A stretch of 64,000 bases of DNA from Hyphomicrobium album. Lineage in GTDB: Bacteria; Pseudomonadota; Alphaproteobacteria; Rhizobiales; Hyphomicrobiaceae. A program made the translations under genes and the position numbers. This document shows, in pieces, positions 24,743 through 33,555 of this stretch. Location: the NCBI RefSeq assembly GCF_009708035.1, contig NZ_WMBQ01000002.1:1054001-1118000 (forward strand), given 5' to 3'. The notes beneath the pieces were generated by a model that saw nothing but the letters and a program-made list of their open reading frames with translations, did no database searches and was not told where the DNA came from. The number at the start of each line of letters is the position of its first letter. The stretch's first letter is position 1.

Positions 24743-25666
24743 TCAGCCGTCGCTTTTGGCGACTTCGAGATTTGGCGCACCGCGCTTAGCGAGATGATCG
24801 AGCGCCGCGCGCAACCTGCCGCCGACGCCGTCGAGTGCCGACTGGGCCTCGCTGAGCTGATAGCCCTGCAGCAGAAGCACGGCGAGCTTGACGCTGCCGT
24901 CGGCCTGGCGAAGCGCTTCACGCACGGGCTCTTCGCTCTGGCCGGTGAGGTGCGCCACCATTCTTTCCCGGCGGAGAGCGAGCTTGGCGTTGCAAGCCTG
25001 CACTTCGACCATCATGCCGCGATAGATGCGGCCGAGGCGGATCATTACCAGGGTGGAAAGCAAGTTGAGCGTGATCCGCTGGGCGGTGCCGGCGTTCATG
25101 CGCGTCGACCCGGCGATTGGCTCGGGCCCAGTGGCAAGGTAGATCGGGTGGTCGGCGCCAGTGAGGAGCGGGGTGTCGGGATTGTTGGCGATGCCGACCG
25201 TCAAGGCACCGCGGCGGCCGGCTTCCAGGAGGCAAGTGAGCGTGAAGGGCGTCGTTCCGCTCGCCGCCACACCGATCAACACGTCGTCCCGGCCGATGTC
25301 GTGCTCGGCAATGAGTTCGGTGGCGCGCGCAATATCGTCCTCGGCGCCCTCGATCGCCTGCGTCATGGCGGCGTCGCCGCCGGCAAGCAGCAGCAAAAGC
25401 CGCTCCGCCGGCCAACTGAACGTCGGCATCAGCTCGGCGCCATCTTGAACGGCGAGGCGCCCCGACGTACCTGCTCCTACGTAGATAAGCCGCCCCTGCT
25501 TGCGCAGGCGGGCCTCGATGGCGAGCGCCGCCTGCTCGATTGCCGACCTCGCACCCCGCACGGCAGCGACCGAGGACAATTGCCCCTCGATCATCGCATC
25601 CAGGACGTCGGCCGGTGGCCAGAGGTCGATATCGGCGTAGCGCGGACTTAACTGTTCCGTATGCAT
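24743..25666 (-). CDS. murQ: N-acetylmuramic acid 6-phosphate etherase
   Basis: 307 residues, full length. MurQ removes the lactyl ether from MurNAc-6-P to give GlcNAc-6-P during cell-wall recycling. Landmarks are the SIS-type sugar-phosphate site IYVGAGTSGRLAVQDGAE, the catalytic-Glu region GAEDD, GVAASGTTPF, and ANNPDTPL followed by TGPEPIAGSTRMNAGTAQR. The start ATG at 25666 begins MHTEQLSPRY, typical of the family. It diverges from nagK-nagB-nagA, which handle the downstream steps. Confidence 0.95.
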   Translation of the reverse strand: MHTEQLSPRYADIDLWPPADVLDAMIEGQLSSVAAVRGARSAIEQAALAIEARLRKQGRLIYVGAGTSGRLAVQDGAELMPTFSWPAERLLLLLAGGDAAMTQAIEGAEDDIARATELIAEHDIGRDDVLIGVAASGTTPFTLTCLLEAGRRGALTVGIANNPDTPLLTGADHPIYLATGPEPIAGSTRMNAGTAQRITLNLLSTLVMIRLGRIYRGMMVEVQACNAKLALRRERMVAHLTGQSEEPVREALRQADGSVKLAVLLLQGYQLSEAQSALDGVGGRLRAALDHLAKRGAPNLEVAKSDG

Positions 25667-25750
25667 GCGTGCAGGGTTGGCTCTGACTGGCTTGTGCCGC
25701 GTTTATAGTGACGCGCCTACATAACGTAGATGCTCGGGACCCTGCATCCA

Positions 25751-26656
25751 ATGGCGGTAACGGCGTTACTTCTTGGTGTCGATGGCGGTGGAACCGGCTG
25801 CCGCGCCCGTTTGACCGATCTCGAGGGTCAGGTTTGGGGCGAGGGCGCAGCGGGGCCGGCCAACATCCGCTTTGGGCTCAAGGAGAGCTTTGCGTCGGTC
25901 ATGCGGGCGACCGACGCTTGCCTCGAGCAGGCAGGGCTGTCGCTGGCCGATACCGATATCGTCGCCTGCCTGGCGCTGGCGGGGGCGAGCGAGCCGACCC
26001 ACCTTGCGGCGGCGCGCACATACAACCTGCCGTTTTCTCATACGTTGATCACCACGGATGCGCATGCCGCCTGCATCGGTGCGCATGGTGGCCGCAACGG
26101 CGGGATCATCATCGTCGGCACGGGTAGCGTCGGCTGGGGCATCGTGGCGGGCCGCGAACATCGCGTTGGCGGCTGGGGCTTCCCGGTGTCGGACGAGGGC
26201 AGCGGCGCGTGGATCGGCTGCGAGGCGGCGCGCCGGGTCCTGTGGGCCTATGACGGCCGCATTCCCTGGACGGGACTGCTGAAGAGGATCCTGGCGCGCT
26301 TTGACGGCGATCCGCACGCGATCGTGCGCTGGATGGGGCAGGCGCAGCCGCGCGATTTCGGCGTGCTCGCGCCGCTGGTCGTCGAGTATTCTGCGCGCGA
26401 CGACGCCGTGGCGTGCGAGTTGATGCGCGGTGCGGCGAACCATATCGATGGAATGGCATCACGGTTGGCGGCGTTGGGAGTGACACGACTGGCGCTATCG
26501 GGCGGCCTGGCGGCGAGCATGGAAAGGTGGCTCTCGCCGCAGACGCGCGAGCGGCTCGTAACGCCGGAAGGCGACGCCCTGAGCGGCGCGCTGCAGTTGG
26601 CGCGGCTCGAGGCCAAGGCGATGGCGCAGTCGCTGCTCGCGGCGCAGAATGGATGA
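25751..26656 (+). CDS. BadF-type N-acetylglucosamine (amino-sugar) kinase
   Basis: 301 residues of the BadF/BadG/BcrA/BcrD ATPase family as found in NagK/GspK-type kinases. The phosphate-1 loop is GVDGGGTGCRARL, phosphate-2 is IIVGTGSVGWG, followed by GGWGFPVSDEGSGAWIGCEA, a hallmark of amino-sugar kinases. The adenosine motif is LALSGGLAASM. The ATG at 25751 is preferred over one at 25730. It overlaps the next gene by four bases (ATGA). With murQ and nagA beside it, GlcNAc (or MurNAc) phosphorylation is the most likely job. Confidence 0.83.
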   Translation: MAVTALLLGVDGGGTGCRARLTDLEGQVWGEGAAGPANIRFGLKESFASVMRATDACLEQAGLSLADTDIVACLALAGASEPTHLAAARTYNLPFSHTLITTDAHAACIGAHGGRNGGIIIVGTGSVGWGIVAGREHRVGGWGFPVSDEGSGAWIGCEAARRVLWAYDGRIPWTGLLKRILARFDGDPHAIVRWMGQAQPRDFGVLAPLVVEYSARDDAVACELMRGAANHIDGMASRLAALGVTRLALSGGLAASMERWLSPQTRERLVTPEGDALSGALQLARLEAKAMAQSLLAAQNG

Positions 26657-27705
26657 AAGCAGCCGGGCTGAATATGAGCGGCGTTGAAGTGAAAATGGCG
26701 CAGGAGCTGAGCGAGGCTCCGCTGGCGGTTGTGCGCCAGGAGCAGAGCATGGCCGCGCCGCTGGCAGAACTCGTCGCGCGCCTGCGCAAGCGCCCGCCGC
26801 AGGTCGTTGTCACGTGCGCTCGCGGCAGCTCCGCCCATGCAGCCGCCTTTGCCAAGCATCTGATCGAGCGCTATGTCGGCCTGCCGGTCGCGCCGGCGGC
26901 GCCGAGCATCGCCAGCATCTACGGCGGCGCCTTGCAGCTCAACAACCAGCTCGTGCTCGCCATCTCCCAATCGGGACGCAGCGACGATCTCTTGGCGTTG
27001 ACCGAAAGCGCCAAGCGGACCGGCGCACTGTGCGTCGCCGTGGTCAATGCTACGGACTCTCCCCTCGCCAAGATGTGCGACATCGTCATTCCCATTTGCG
27101 CGGGGCCGGAACTTAGCGTGGCGGCGACGAAAACGTTCATCGCTACGGCGGCCGCGCTAGCGCGGCTGACGGCGCACTGGGCAGACGATGCTGAGCTCGC
27201 CGCCGCCATCGGCCGCTTGCCGTCGCGGCTTGCCGACGCCGCCATGTTGGACTGGAGCGCCGCCGTATCTGCGTTGAGCGACGCGAAAAGCCTCGTCACC
27301 ATCGGCCGCGGATCGACGCTCGCGATCGCCCGGGAAGCAGCCCTCAAGCTCAAGGAGACGTGCAATCTGCACGCTGAAGCGTTCAGCGGCGCGGAGTTCC
27401 TGCACGGCCCGGTATCGCTCGTCTCCGATCGCTATCCCGTGCTCATGTTCATGCCGACCGATGCCGCCGCCCCTGGCATGCGCCAGCTCGCCGGCGAGCT
27501 CCGCGGCAAAGGCACTGCGCTCTTCGTTGCCGAGCCGGGCGTTGCTACGGCGACGCGCCTGCCGGCATTGCCGCCGGACCAGCCGGAGGCGGACGCCATC
27601 TGCCTCATCCAGAGCTTTTACGCGATGGTCGTGCAACTGGCGGCGCGGCTCGACATCGACGTCGACCGCCCGCGCCACCTCAGCAAAGTGACGAGCACGC
27701 TATGA
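26653..27705 (+). CDS. SIS-domain glucosamine-6-phosphate deaminase (NagB-II/GlmS-like isomerase domain)
   Basis: 350 residues made of two SIS domains, the size of the GlmS isomerase half without its glutaminase domain. Landmarks are TCARGSSAHAAAFAKHLIE, AISQSGRSDDLLAL, AGPELSVAATKTFIATAAAL, and LKLKETCNLHAEAFSGAEFL with a nearby HGPVSL. Lack of the N-terminal Cys nucleophile domain argues for deamination of GlcN-6-P to fructose-6-P (NagB-II type) rather than synthesis. The start is ATGA-coupled to the kinase stop at 26654-26656, and the stop overlaps nagA in the same way. Confidence 0.84.
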   Translation: MKAAGLNMSGVEVKMAQELSEAPLAVVRQEQSMAAPLAELVARLRKRPPQVVVTCARGSSAHAAAFAKHLIERYVGLPVAPAAPSIASIYGGALQLNNQLVLAISQSGRSDDLLALTESAKRTGALCVAVVNATDSPLAKMCDIVIPICAGPELSVAATKTFIATAAALARLTAHWADDAELAAAIGRLPSRLADAAMLDWSAAVSALSDAKSLVTIGRGSTLAIAREAALKLKETCNLHAEAFSGAEFLHGPVSLVSDRYPVLMFMPTDAAAPGMRQLAGELRGKGTALFVAEPGVATATRLPALPPDQPEADAICLIQSFYAMVVQLAARLDIDVDRPRHLSKVTSTL

Positions 27706-28877
27706 CCGGAATGCCCTACCACGCCATCGCCGCGCGCAACGTGTTCGACGGGATCAGCGTCTTGAACGACCACGCGGTCATCGTCGACGGTTGCCATATC
27801 GTCGATGTGGTACCGCGCGCCAGCGTGCCGGAGTCGATGCCGGTTCACGCCCTGAGGGGAGACGCTTGGCTCGCGCCGGGCTTCATAGATGTGCAGGTGA
27901 ACGGCGGCGGCGATGTGCTGTTCAACGACACGCCGACATCGGCTGGCATTCTGGCGATCGCGGCAGCGCACCGGCGCTTTGGGACGACGGGACTGTTGCC
28001 GACGCTCATCAGCGATACGCCGGACAAGATGCGCACGGCGATGGCAGCGGCCCAATCGGCTGCAAGCGAGAATCCCGCCGTGCTCGGCATTCACTTCGAG
28101 GGGCCGTTCCTGTCACCCGACAAGCCGGGCGTGCATGACCAAGAGATGTTCCGTGCGCCGACCCCGAGCGACCTCGAGCTGTTGACGAGCTGGCCATCCG
28201 GCAATGTTCTCGTGACACTGGCGCCTGAGCGTGTGCCGCTCGATTTCATCCGCGAGCTGTCGCTCGCTGGCGTCCGCGTCTCGCTCGGTCATTCGATGGC
28301 GACCTATGAGCAGACGCAGGAGGCGCTCGCCGCCGGCCTCACCGGCTTCACGCATCTCTATAATGCCATGCGACCGCTCGGCAGCCGCGATCCCGGACCC
28401 ATCGCTGCGGCGCTCGAGGCGCCCGCGGCCTGGTTCGGCATGATCGTCGACGGCGCGCACGTGACGCCGGAGATGCTTCGGCTTGCGCTGCGCGGGGCGG
28501 CGCATCCGATGCTCGTCACCGACGCCATGCCGCCGGTCGGCGGCACCAAGCAGACCTTCACGCTCTACGGCCAGGAGATCAGCGTGCGTGATGGGCGCTG
28601 CATGCGCGCTGACGGGACTTTGGCGGGCGCCGCCATCGACATGGCGAGCAGCGTGCGCAACGCGGTGCGCGACTTGCACTTGCCGCTCACCTCGGCGCTT
28701 TGCTTCGCCTCGACTGAGCCAGCTGAGTTTCTCGGGCTCGGAACCGTGCTCGGGCGTTTGGCGCCGGGCTTCCGCGCCGACATGGTCGCGTTCGATGCAC
28801 CCGATATTCGCATCCTCGATACGTGGATCGCGGGTGTGCCGGCGGCGGCGCACACGCACGTGGCGGCGGACGCCTAG
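27702..28877 (+). CDS. nagA: N-acetylglucosamine-6-phosphate deacetylase
   Basis: 391 residues, full length. The amidohydrolase signs are GFIDVQVNGGGDVLFND at the N-terminus, IHFEGPFLSPDKPGVHD with the metal-binding Glu, LGHSMATYEQT and FTHLYNAMRPL with His ligands, and LVTDAMPPVGG with the catalytic Asp. It converts GlcNAc-6-P to GlcN-6-P, the substrate of the preceding gene product. The four-base overlap with that gene indicates translational coupling. It is last in the operon and overlaps the stop of the convergent DUF763 gene by four bases. Confidence 0.92.
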   Translation: MTGMPYHAIAARNVFDGISVLNDHAVIVDGCHIVDVVPRASVPESMPVHALRGDAWLAPGFIDVQVNGGGDVLFNDTPTSAGILAIAAAHRRFGTTGLLPTLISDTPDKMRTAMAAAQSAASENPAVLGIHFEGPFLSPDKPGVHDQEMFRAPTPSDLELLTSWPSGNVLVTLAPERVPLDFIRELSLAGVRVSLGHSMATYEQTQEALAAGLTGFTHLYNAMRPLGSRDPGPIAAALEAPAAWFGMIVDGAHVTPEMLRLALRGAAHPMLVTDAMPPVGGTKQTFTLYGQEISVRDGRCMRADGTLAGAAIDMASSVRNAVRDLHLPLTSALCFASTEPAEFLGLGTVLGRLAPGFRADMVAFDAPDIRILDTWIAGVPAAAHTHVAADA

Positions 28878-30121
28878 CCCGACCGAGCCTTGCCGCCGGG
28901 CGCTAGATCCCTCTCCCAGCCGAACACCGAGCGGCCATCGAGATCGGGTGAGCGCTGACGCTCGCCGGCGATGAATGCGTCAAGCGACGGACCGCCCGCG
29001 GTGCGCTCGAGCTTGCGTGCTTGGGCGTCGAGGCGCTTCAGCGTCTCAATCTGCTCATCGCGTCCGAGCTTCGCGTTCTCGACGGCCGACTTCAGGACGC
29101 GGATAGTCTCGTCATAGACCTTGATCGGCACGGGGTACGGATGCCGGTCCTTGCCGCCGTGCGCCAGCGAGAAGCGTGCCGGGTCCTCGAAGCGGTAGGG
29201 CGCGCCGTGTACGACCTCGGCCACCATGGCGAGCGATTGCACGGTGCGTGCGCCGACACCCGGTGTGAGCAGAAGCTCGGGGAAATCGACAGGCCCTCGA
29301 TCGGCCGCGGCGGCGAGGGTGCCGTGCAGTCGCCGGGTGAAGACATCGGACGCACGCACGTCATGATGCGCCGGCATGACGAGATGCGGCAGCGTCGGCT
29401 GCGCCGACGGCTCATGCACCAGAGCCGCGTACTCACCGACGATGCGGTCCGGACCGAGATCCGAGAGCAGCTCGAGCTGCGCCGACCGCGACGGTGCCGC
29501 CCGCTTGTCCGTAAGGTTGACGATGTTGCCTTGGCTCGGGCCGTCGATGGCGCTGTGCGGCGCGTCGACGAAGTCGCGCACCTCGCCGGAATGCCAGTGG
29601 TAGCGTCGCGCATACCGCGACTCTCCGTTCATGCCCTGCTGCACGACGGTCCACTGCCCGTCGTCGGTGACGAAGAAGCCGTGCAGGTAGAGGTCGAAGC
29701 CGTCCTGCACCGCGGCGCTGTCGACTTTGGCGACGAGGCGGCTGGCGCGCGTCAACGACGGCGCGTTGAAGCCGACGCGCTCGCCAAGGGCGGTGAGCTC
29801 GTCGGGCGTCTTGCGCGAATGCTTGCCGCGACCGCCGCACACGTGGATGCCGAGCTCTCCAGACAATGGTGCCAGCCCGCGCTTCAAGGCGCCGATGACG
29901 CTGGTGGTAACGCCGGAGGAGTGCCAGTCCATCCCCATGACGGCGCCGAACGATTGGAACCAGAAGGGATGCGCCAGGCGCCGCAGGAATTCTTCGCGGC
30001 CGTAGTGATGGACGATCGCTTGCGTGACGATGGCGCCGAGCGTTGCCATGCGTGATGCCAGCCAAGCCGGCACGCGCCCGTTGTGCAGGGGTAGGTCAGC
30101 GCTGCCGGTGCGGCGTGCCAT
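28874..30121 (-). CDS. DUF763 family protein
   Basis: 415 residues matching DUF763 over full length: RTGSADLPLHNGRVPAWL at the start, HPFWFQSFGAVMGMDWHSSG, GGRGKHSRKTPDEL, GFFVTDDGQWTVVQQGMN, and PELLLTPGVGARTVQSLAMV, which resembles a helix-hairpin-helix DNA-binding turn. The family occurs in archaea and bacteria and is uncharacterised; the HhH-like motif suggests nucleic-acid binding. The ATG at 30121 is preferred to a TTG two codons earlier. Confidence 0.85.
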   Translation of the reverse strand: MARRTGSADLPLHNGRVPAWLASRMATLGAIVTQAIVHHYGREEFLRRLAHPFWFQSFGAVMGMDWHSSGVTTSVIGALKRGLAPLSGELGIHVCGGRGKHSRKTPDELTALGERVGFNAPSLTRASRLVAKVDSAAVQDGFDLYLHGFFVTDDGQWTVVQQGMNGESRYARRYHWHSGEVRDFVDAPHSAIDGPSQGNIVNLTDKRAAPSRSAQLELLSDLGPDRIVGEYAALVHEPSAQPTLPHLVMPAHHDVRASDVFTRRLHGTLAAAADRGPVDFPELLLTPGVGARTVQSLAMVAEVVHGAPYRFEDPARFSLAHGGKDRHPYPVPIKVYDETIRVLKSAVENAKLGRDEQIETLKRLDAQARKLERTAGGPSLDAFIAGERQRSPDLDGRSVFGWERDLAPGGKARSG

Positions 30122-30194
30122 CGACAAAACTTTGCCCTTCTGACGATTCGGTAAGTCTAGCAGATGAGGTGTCGGCGCGAGGCATCCCGGAGAA

Positions 30195-30220
30195 GGAACC
30201 CCGAAAGGTGGCAGCGGGTT
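30195..30220 (+). promoter_or_regulatory. Near-consensus EcfG-type promoter
   Basis: GGAAC, 17 bases, GGTT: one mismatch in the -10 box. It lies about 30 bases upstream of the ATG at 30250, in the correct orientation. The same GGTTAG -10 variant occurs before the gene at 32177. Confidence 0.35.
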
Positions 30221-30249
30221 AGCGGCTTATCTCAACAGGAGTGCGTGCG

Positions 30250-30555
30250 ATGCCACGTGGCGAAAAATCGAAGTACACCGGCAAGCAGGAGCGCAAGGCC
30301 GACCACATCGCCGAAGGCTACGAGAAGCGCGGTGTCGGCAAGAAGGAAGCCGAGCGCCGTGCCTGGGCGACGGTCAACAAGGACGACGGCGGCGGCAAAA
30401 ACCCAGGCGGCTCGGGGCGGGGCAAGCGGACCGGGCGTCCGGCAGCGCACAAGGGCGGGCGTCTCGGCGGCAAAGCGTCGGCCGCGCGGCCCGCTGCGGC
30501 GCGCTCGGTGTCGGCCAGGAAGGCGGCGGCCACCCGCAAGCGCCGCGGACACTGA
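30250..30555 (+). CDS. Basic 'plasmid stabilisation'-type stress protein
   Basis: 101 residues. The first 50 match a short conserved alphaproteobacterial protein often annotated as plasmid stabilisation protein (MPRGEKSKYTGKQERKADHI and ERRAWATVNKDDGGGK). The second half is an Ala/Arg/Lys/Gly-rich tail like histone H1-type tails, suggesting DNA association (inference). The ATG at 30250 is preceded by CAACAGGAGTGCGTGCG. Possible stress control by the promoter-like sequence at 30195. Confidence 0.7.
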   Translation: MPRGEKSKYTGKQERKADHIAEGYEKRGVGKKEAERRAWATVNKDDGGGKNPGGSGRGKRTGRPAAHKGGRLGGKASAARPAAARSVSARKAAATRKRRGH

Positions 30556-30637
30556 CCGCAACACCGTTTAGGGTCGACGTCCTTGGGGCGCGCCTACATA
30601 TACTGCGCGTTCGCCTGTAACGTGGAGGGTGTGCGCC

Positions 30638-30943
30638 ATGGCAGCGCCGATGACGGTCTCGATCCCCCATTCGCTCGGCCGCGCCGAGGCGCTGCGCCGT
30701 CTCAAGTCCGGCCTCGAAGGACTGCCGCAGGCGGGCATCGTGACGGTCGAGCAGCAGGCGTGGGCCGACAACAAGATGACATTCGTGGTGCGTGCGCTGG
30801 GCCAGTCGGTGCCGGGCTCGCTCGAAGTTCTCGACGATGCGGTGCGACTCGAGGTGACGCTGCCGGCGCTCCTGCAGAAGCTGTGGGAGCCGCTGAAGAC
30901 GGTCCTACTCGGGCGCACCAAGGTTCTGCTCGAGAAGAAGTAA
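30638..30943 (+). CDS. Polyhydroxyalkanoic acid system family protein (PHA_gran_rgn)
   Basis: 101 residues. MTVSIPHSLGRAEALRRLKS, TVEQQAWADNKMTFVVRALG and a terminal LLQKLWEPLKTVLLGR match the small family annotated as polyhydroxyalkanoate granule-associated, whose members are SRPBCC-like. No PHA synthase is in the window, so a PHA role is not supported by context. The ATG at 30638 follows GGAGGGTGTGCGCC; an ATG four codons later is the start of the conserved part. Confidence 0.75.
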   Translation: MAAPMTVSIPHSLGRAEALRRLKSGLEGLPQAGIVTVEQQAWADNKMTFVVRALGQSVPGSLEVLDDAVRLEVTLPALLQKLWEPLKTVLLGRTKVLLEKK

Positions 30944-30948
30944 GCGCG

Positions 30949-31980
30949 CTACTTGCCGCCGTAGCCGGTGCTGCCGCCGCCCATTCCGCCCATGCCGCGG
31001 CCACCGCCGCCGTAGCCGCCCGGCCGGTAGCCGCCGCCCATGCCACCGCGGATGATGATGTCCATTCCGCGCGCGCCGCCCTCACCATAATCCTCCTGCG
31101 GCTCCTCATACTTCTTGCGCTTCACGACCTTGCGCGGCGGCTCGTAGTTGTCATCGTTCGAGGCCTGGCGCTTCGACTTTTTCTTCGGCTTGTCGTCGTT
31201 GTCGTCGGCCTTCTGGATCTTCGGCTTCTCCGTATTTGCGCAAGCCTTGGGCTCGGATTCCGGGAAGGCGGCCTCGATCACGCCGTCGCGCGTCGTCGTC
31301 GGCAGCGGCTCGATTTGCGGCGTGGTGGCGACGAACGGGAAGGCGACATCGAAATCGGCGGCGTCGCGGCCCGGCATGTCCTTCCAGTTGACCGGCTTGC
31401 TGACCGTTCCGGTCTCGTCGATGCGGATGAGCTGTCCCGGACGGTCGAGGACATGACAGACGTTCTTCGACGACGTCACCTCGATGCCACCTTCGTGCAG
31501 CAACAGCCAGGCGCTGTCGTCGGGCAGCACGAAGGCATCGAAGATGGTGCCGCGCACGGTGATCGACGCATTGGGGGTGCGGATCTGGTAGGTGGGCTTG
31601 GACGCCACACCGGTGATGAAGCGGAAGGCGCCCTTCGTTAGATCGAGAACGATGGAGCCAGCTTTTTTGTCGCTGTCGTAGACGAACTTGTCGAGCACCA
31701 TGCGCGACCCGGGACCGAGCGCCAGCTTGGTGTCGTCGTTGAGCCGGAACTCGCCCTTGCCGTCGTCGCTCACCTCGATCACCTCGTCCTGACGAACGAC
31801 GTCGCCGATCGTCAGCTCGCGCTCCTGCTTATCGAAGTCGGCCTTGACGATGCTGATGATGGTGCGCGCGTCCCCGATCTCGTCGCCCGAGCCGGCGCGC
31901 GCCGGGGTGGCATGCAGCACGAGGGCCGTCACTGCGGCCGAGGCGATGGCGCGTATGGCGAGTAGCTGCAGCGCAGCCAT
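30949..31980 (-). CDS. Secreted FecR-domain protein
   Basis: 343 residues. A signal peptide (AIASAAVTALVLHATPARA) is followed by a FecR domain with ELTIGDVVRQDEVIEVSDDG, TKLALGPGSRMVLDKFVYD, GAFRFITGVASKPTYQIRTP and VRGTIFDAFV. Then come a Lys/Asp-rich charged linker and a Gly/Met/Tyr-rich low-complexity tail (MGGGYRPGGYGGGGRGMGG). No transmembrane anchor or partner sigma factor is adjacent, so this is not a classical FecR anti-sigma protein. It more likely uses the domain as a periplasmic structural module. Confidence 0.8.
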   Translation of the reverse strand: MAALQLLAIRAIASAAVTALVLHATPARAGSGDEIGDARTIISIVKADFDKQERELTIGDVVRQDEVIEVSDDGKGEFRLNDDTKLALGPGSRMVLDKFVYDSDKKAGSIVLDLTKGAFRFITGVASKPTYQIRTPNASITVRGTIFDAFVLPDDSAWLLLHEGGIEVTSSKNVCHVLDRPGQLIRIDETGTVSKPVNWKDMPGRDAADFDVAFPFVATTPQIEPLPTTTRDGVIEAAFPESEPKACANTEKPKIQKADDNDDKPKKKSKRQASNDDNYEPPRKVVKRKKYEEPQEDYGEGGARGMDIIIRGGMGGGYRPGGYGGGGRGMGGMGGGSTGYGGK

Positions 31981-32122
31981 GGAAGTCTCCGCAAGTCTAT
32001 GCTGCCTCAGGCTATATCAGTCCGCGGACAGTCCAAACAGGGCGTTCCTATCCCCTTACTAAATGGAGATGGTGACGAGGTTATGGACCTACCAGTGCAG
32101 CATCGAGAACACCTAACAGAAC

Positions 32123-32147
32123 GGAACCGAAGGCGCGGCAGGGGGTT
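32123..32147 (+). promoter_or_regulatory. Near-consensus EcfG-type promoter
   Basis: GGAAC, 16 bases, GGTT, with one mismatch in the -10 box. It is about 30 bases before the ATG at 32177 and oriented towards it. Confidence 0.35.
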
Positions 32148-32176
32148 AGAGCCCTCGTTCGATCGGAAAGGCCGGC

Positions 32177-32401
32177 ATGCCTCGCTATTTCTTCCACGTC
32201 AGATCGCAGACCGGACTCGAGGTCGACCCGACCGGGGTCGAGTTCGACAGCCTCGACGACGCCATCGCCGATGCCCGCAAGGCCGGCGCCGAGATGCTGC
32301 TTGACCAGGCGGTCGAGGAGGTTCGCGCCCGGCCGCAGGCCTCGTTCGAAATCGCCGACGCCTCCGGGGAAGTGGTGGCCAAGGTGCCCTTCAGCGGCTG
32401 A
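32177..32401 (+). CDS. Small DUF6894-type protein
   Basis: 74 residues, starting MPRYFFHVRSQTGLEVDPTG and with FDSLDDAIADARKAGAEML, the pattern of the small alphaproteobacterial DUF6894 family. The function is unknown; members are abundant in Rhizobiales genomes, often in stress-type contexts. It is acidic and cytoplasmic. The ATG at 32177 has GGAAAGGCCGGC upstream. A promoter-like GGAAC-N16-GGTT lies ahead. Confidence 0.75.
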   Translation: MPRYFFHVRSQTGLEVDPTGVEFDSLDDAIADARKAGAEMLLDQAVEEVRARPQASFEIADASGEVVAKVPFSG

Positions 32402-32500
32402 GGGGAACCGATTGCGACGGCAGGCCGTTGCGTTTGGTTATCGTTGGCAAGGAGCCATTCCAGTGCTGCGCATCAACATTTCCCCGCCACGACCGGCTTC

Positions 32501-32644
32501 GTGACGACCATTGTGCTCACGTGTGCGTTTGCAGTGCTCGCCGCGGCCATGTGGGTGCCGCGCGGGGACGTGGCGGTTGCCACTGGCGACGAGGGCTCGT
32601 CGGCCCCTGCCACGGCCCTGCCTCTCCGACAGGCTGTCCGCTAG
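32501..32644 (+). CDS. Possible short single-helix membrane peptide
   Basis: A 47-codon frame from GTG 32501. It begins with one hydrophobic helix (TTIVLTCAFAVLAAAMWV) and ends in a small polar tail. There is no convincing ribosome site, and the region also supports a similar-length frame on the other strand. Listed only as a possibility. Confidence 0.25.
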   Translation: MTTIVLTCAFAVLAAAMWVPRGDVAVATGDEGSSAPATALPLRQAVR

Positions 32645-32661
32645 CGCAACATGCTCCGGGC

Positions 32662-33447
32662 TCATGCCGCCTCGATGCGCGCCTCGAGCAGTCGGTCGAG
32701 AGCATCGAAGTCCACCGGCGGCAGGGCTTCGAAGGCAGGCCTGGCGAACAGGTAGCCCTGCATCAGCGTGATGCCGAGGTGGCGCAAGACCAGCGCCTCG
32801 CGGGCCTCTTCGACGCCTTCGGCGATAACGCGGATGCCGAGCAGCTGGCCGACGGCGGCCAGCGCACCGACGATGGTCTGCCGCGCGCGATCCCTATCGA
32901 TGCCGCGGATCAGCGCCATGTCGATCTTGACGATGTCGGGCTGGAAGTCGGCCAGCAGGTTGAGACCGGCGTAGCCGGCGCCGAAGTCGTCGATAGCCGT
33001 CTTGAAGCCCTGGGCGCGGTAGGTGGCAAAGATCTGCTTCAAGTAGGCGGCATCTTCAACGCGCTCGTCTTCCGTCGTCTCGAAGATGATGCGCTCCACC
33101 GGGAAGCCGGTGCGAAGCGCCGCCTCCAGAGTTGTCCGCAGGCAGCGCGAGGGCTCGTAGACCGCGTTGGGCATGAAGTTGATGCTGAGCATGGATGTCA
33201 TGCCGAGGGCCGCTGCCATCTCCACGGCGCGGACGCGGCAAAGCTGATCGAAGGCGTAGCGGTTCTCGTCGTTGACGCGCCGCAGCATGTCGGCGGCGGG
33301 CGCTCCGTCGATACCGCGCACCAGCGCCTCGTGGGCAAAGACCGAACGATCGGCGACGTCGACGATCGGCTGAAAGGCCATCGAGATGTCGAGGTCGAGA
33401 TGCGCGCCGGTGCAGCCTTGGCAGCCGAAATCGAGCTCTGAGGTCAT
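32662..33447 (-). CDS. Stand-alone EAL-domain cyclic-di-GMP phosphodiesterase
   Basis: 261 residues consisting of an EAL domain with no GGDEF or sensor domain. The active-site pattern is complete: HEALVRG, INFMPNA, FETTEDE, the DDFGAGYAGLNLL loop, VKIDMALIRG, and VIAEGVEE with the catalytic Glu. It therefore appears enzymatically active. The N-terminus has a CQGC pair before the domain, as in several stand-alone alphaproteobacterial EAL proteins. The ATG at 33447 follows TGGAGGAGCGC. The frame has no neighbours on its strand within an operon distance upstream. Confidence 0.88.
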   Translation of the reverse strand: MTSELDFGCQGCTGAHLDLDISMAFQPIVDVADRSVFAHEALVRGIDGAPAADMLRRVNDENRYAFDQLCRVRAVEMAAALGMTSMLSINFMPNAVYEPSRCLRTTLEAALRTGFPVERIIFETTEDERVEDAAYLKQIFATYRAQGFKTAIDDFGAGYAGLNLLADFQPDIVKIDMALIRGIDRDRARQTIVGALAAVGQLLGIRVIAEGVEEAREALVLRHLGITLMQGYLFARPAFEALPPVDFDALDRLLEARIEAA

Positions 33448-33555
33448 GCGCTCCTCCAGGTTGCGGAAAGGCTAGGCGCAAAAACCTTACCGGGCGGTGA
33501 GGCCTTGTAGGATTTTGAGCATTTGGCGCTGCAACTCACTCAAGCGCGCGGCTCG

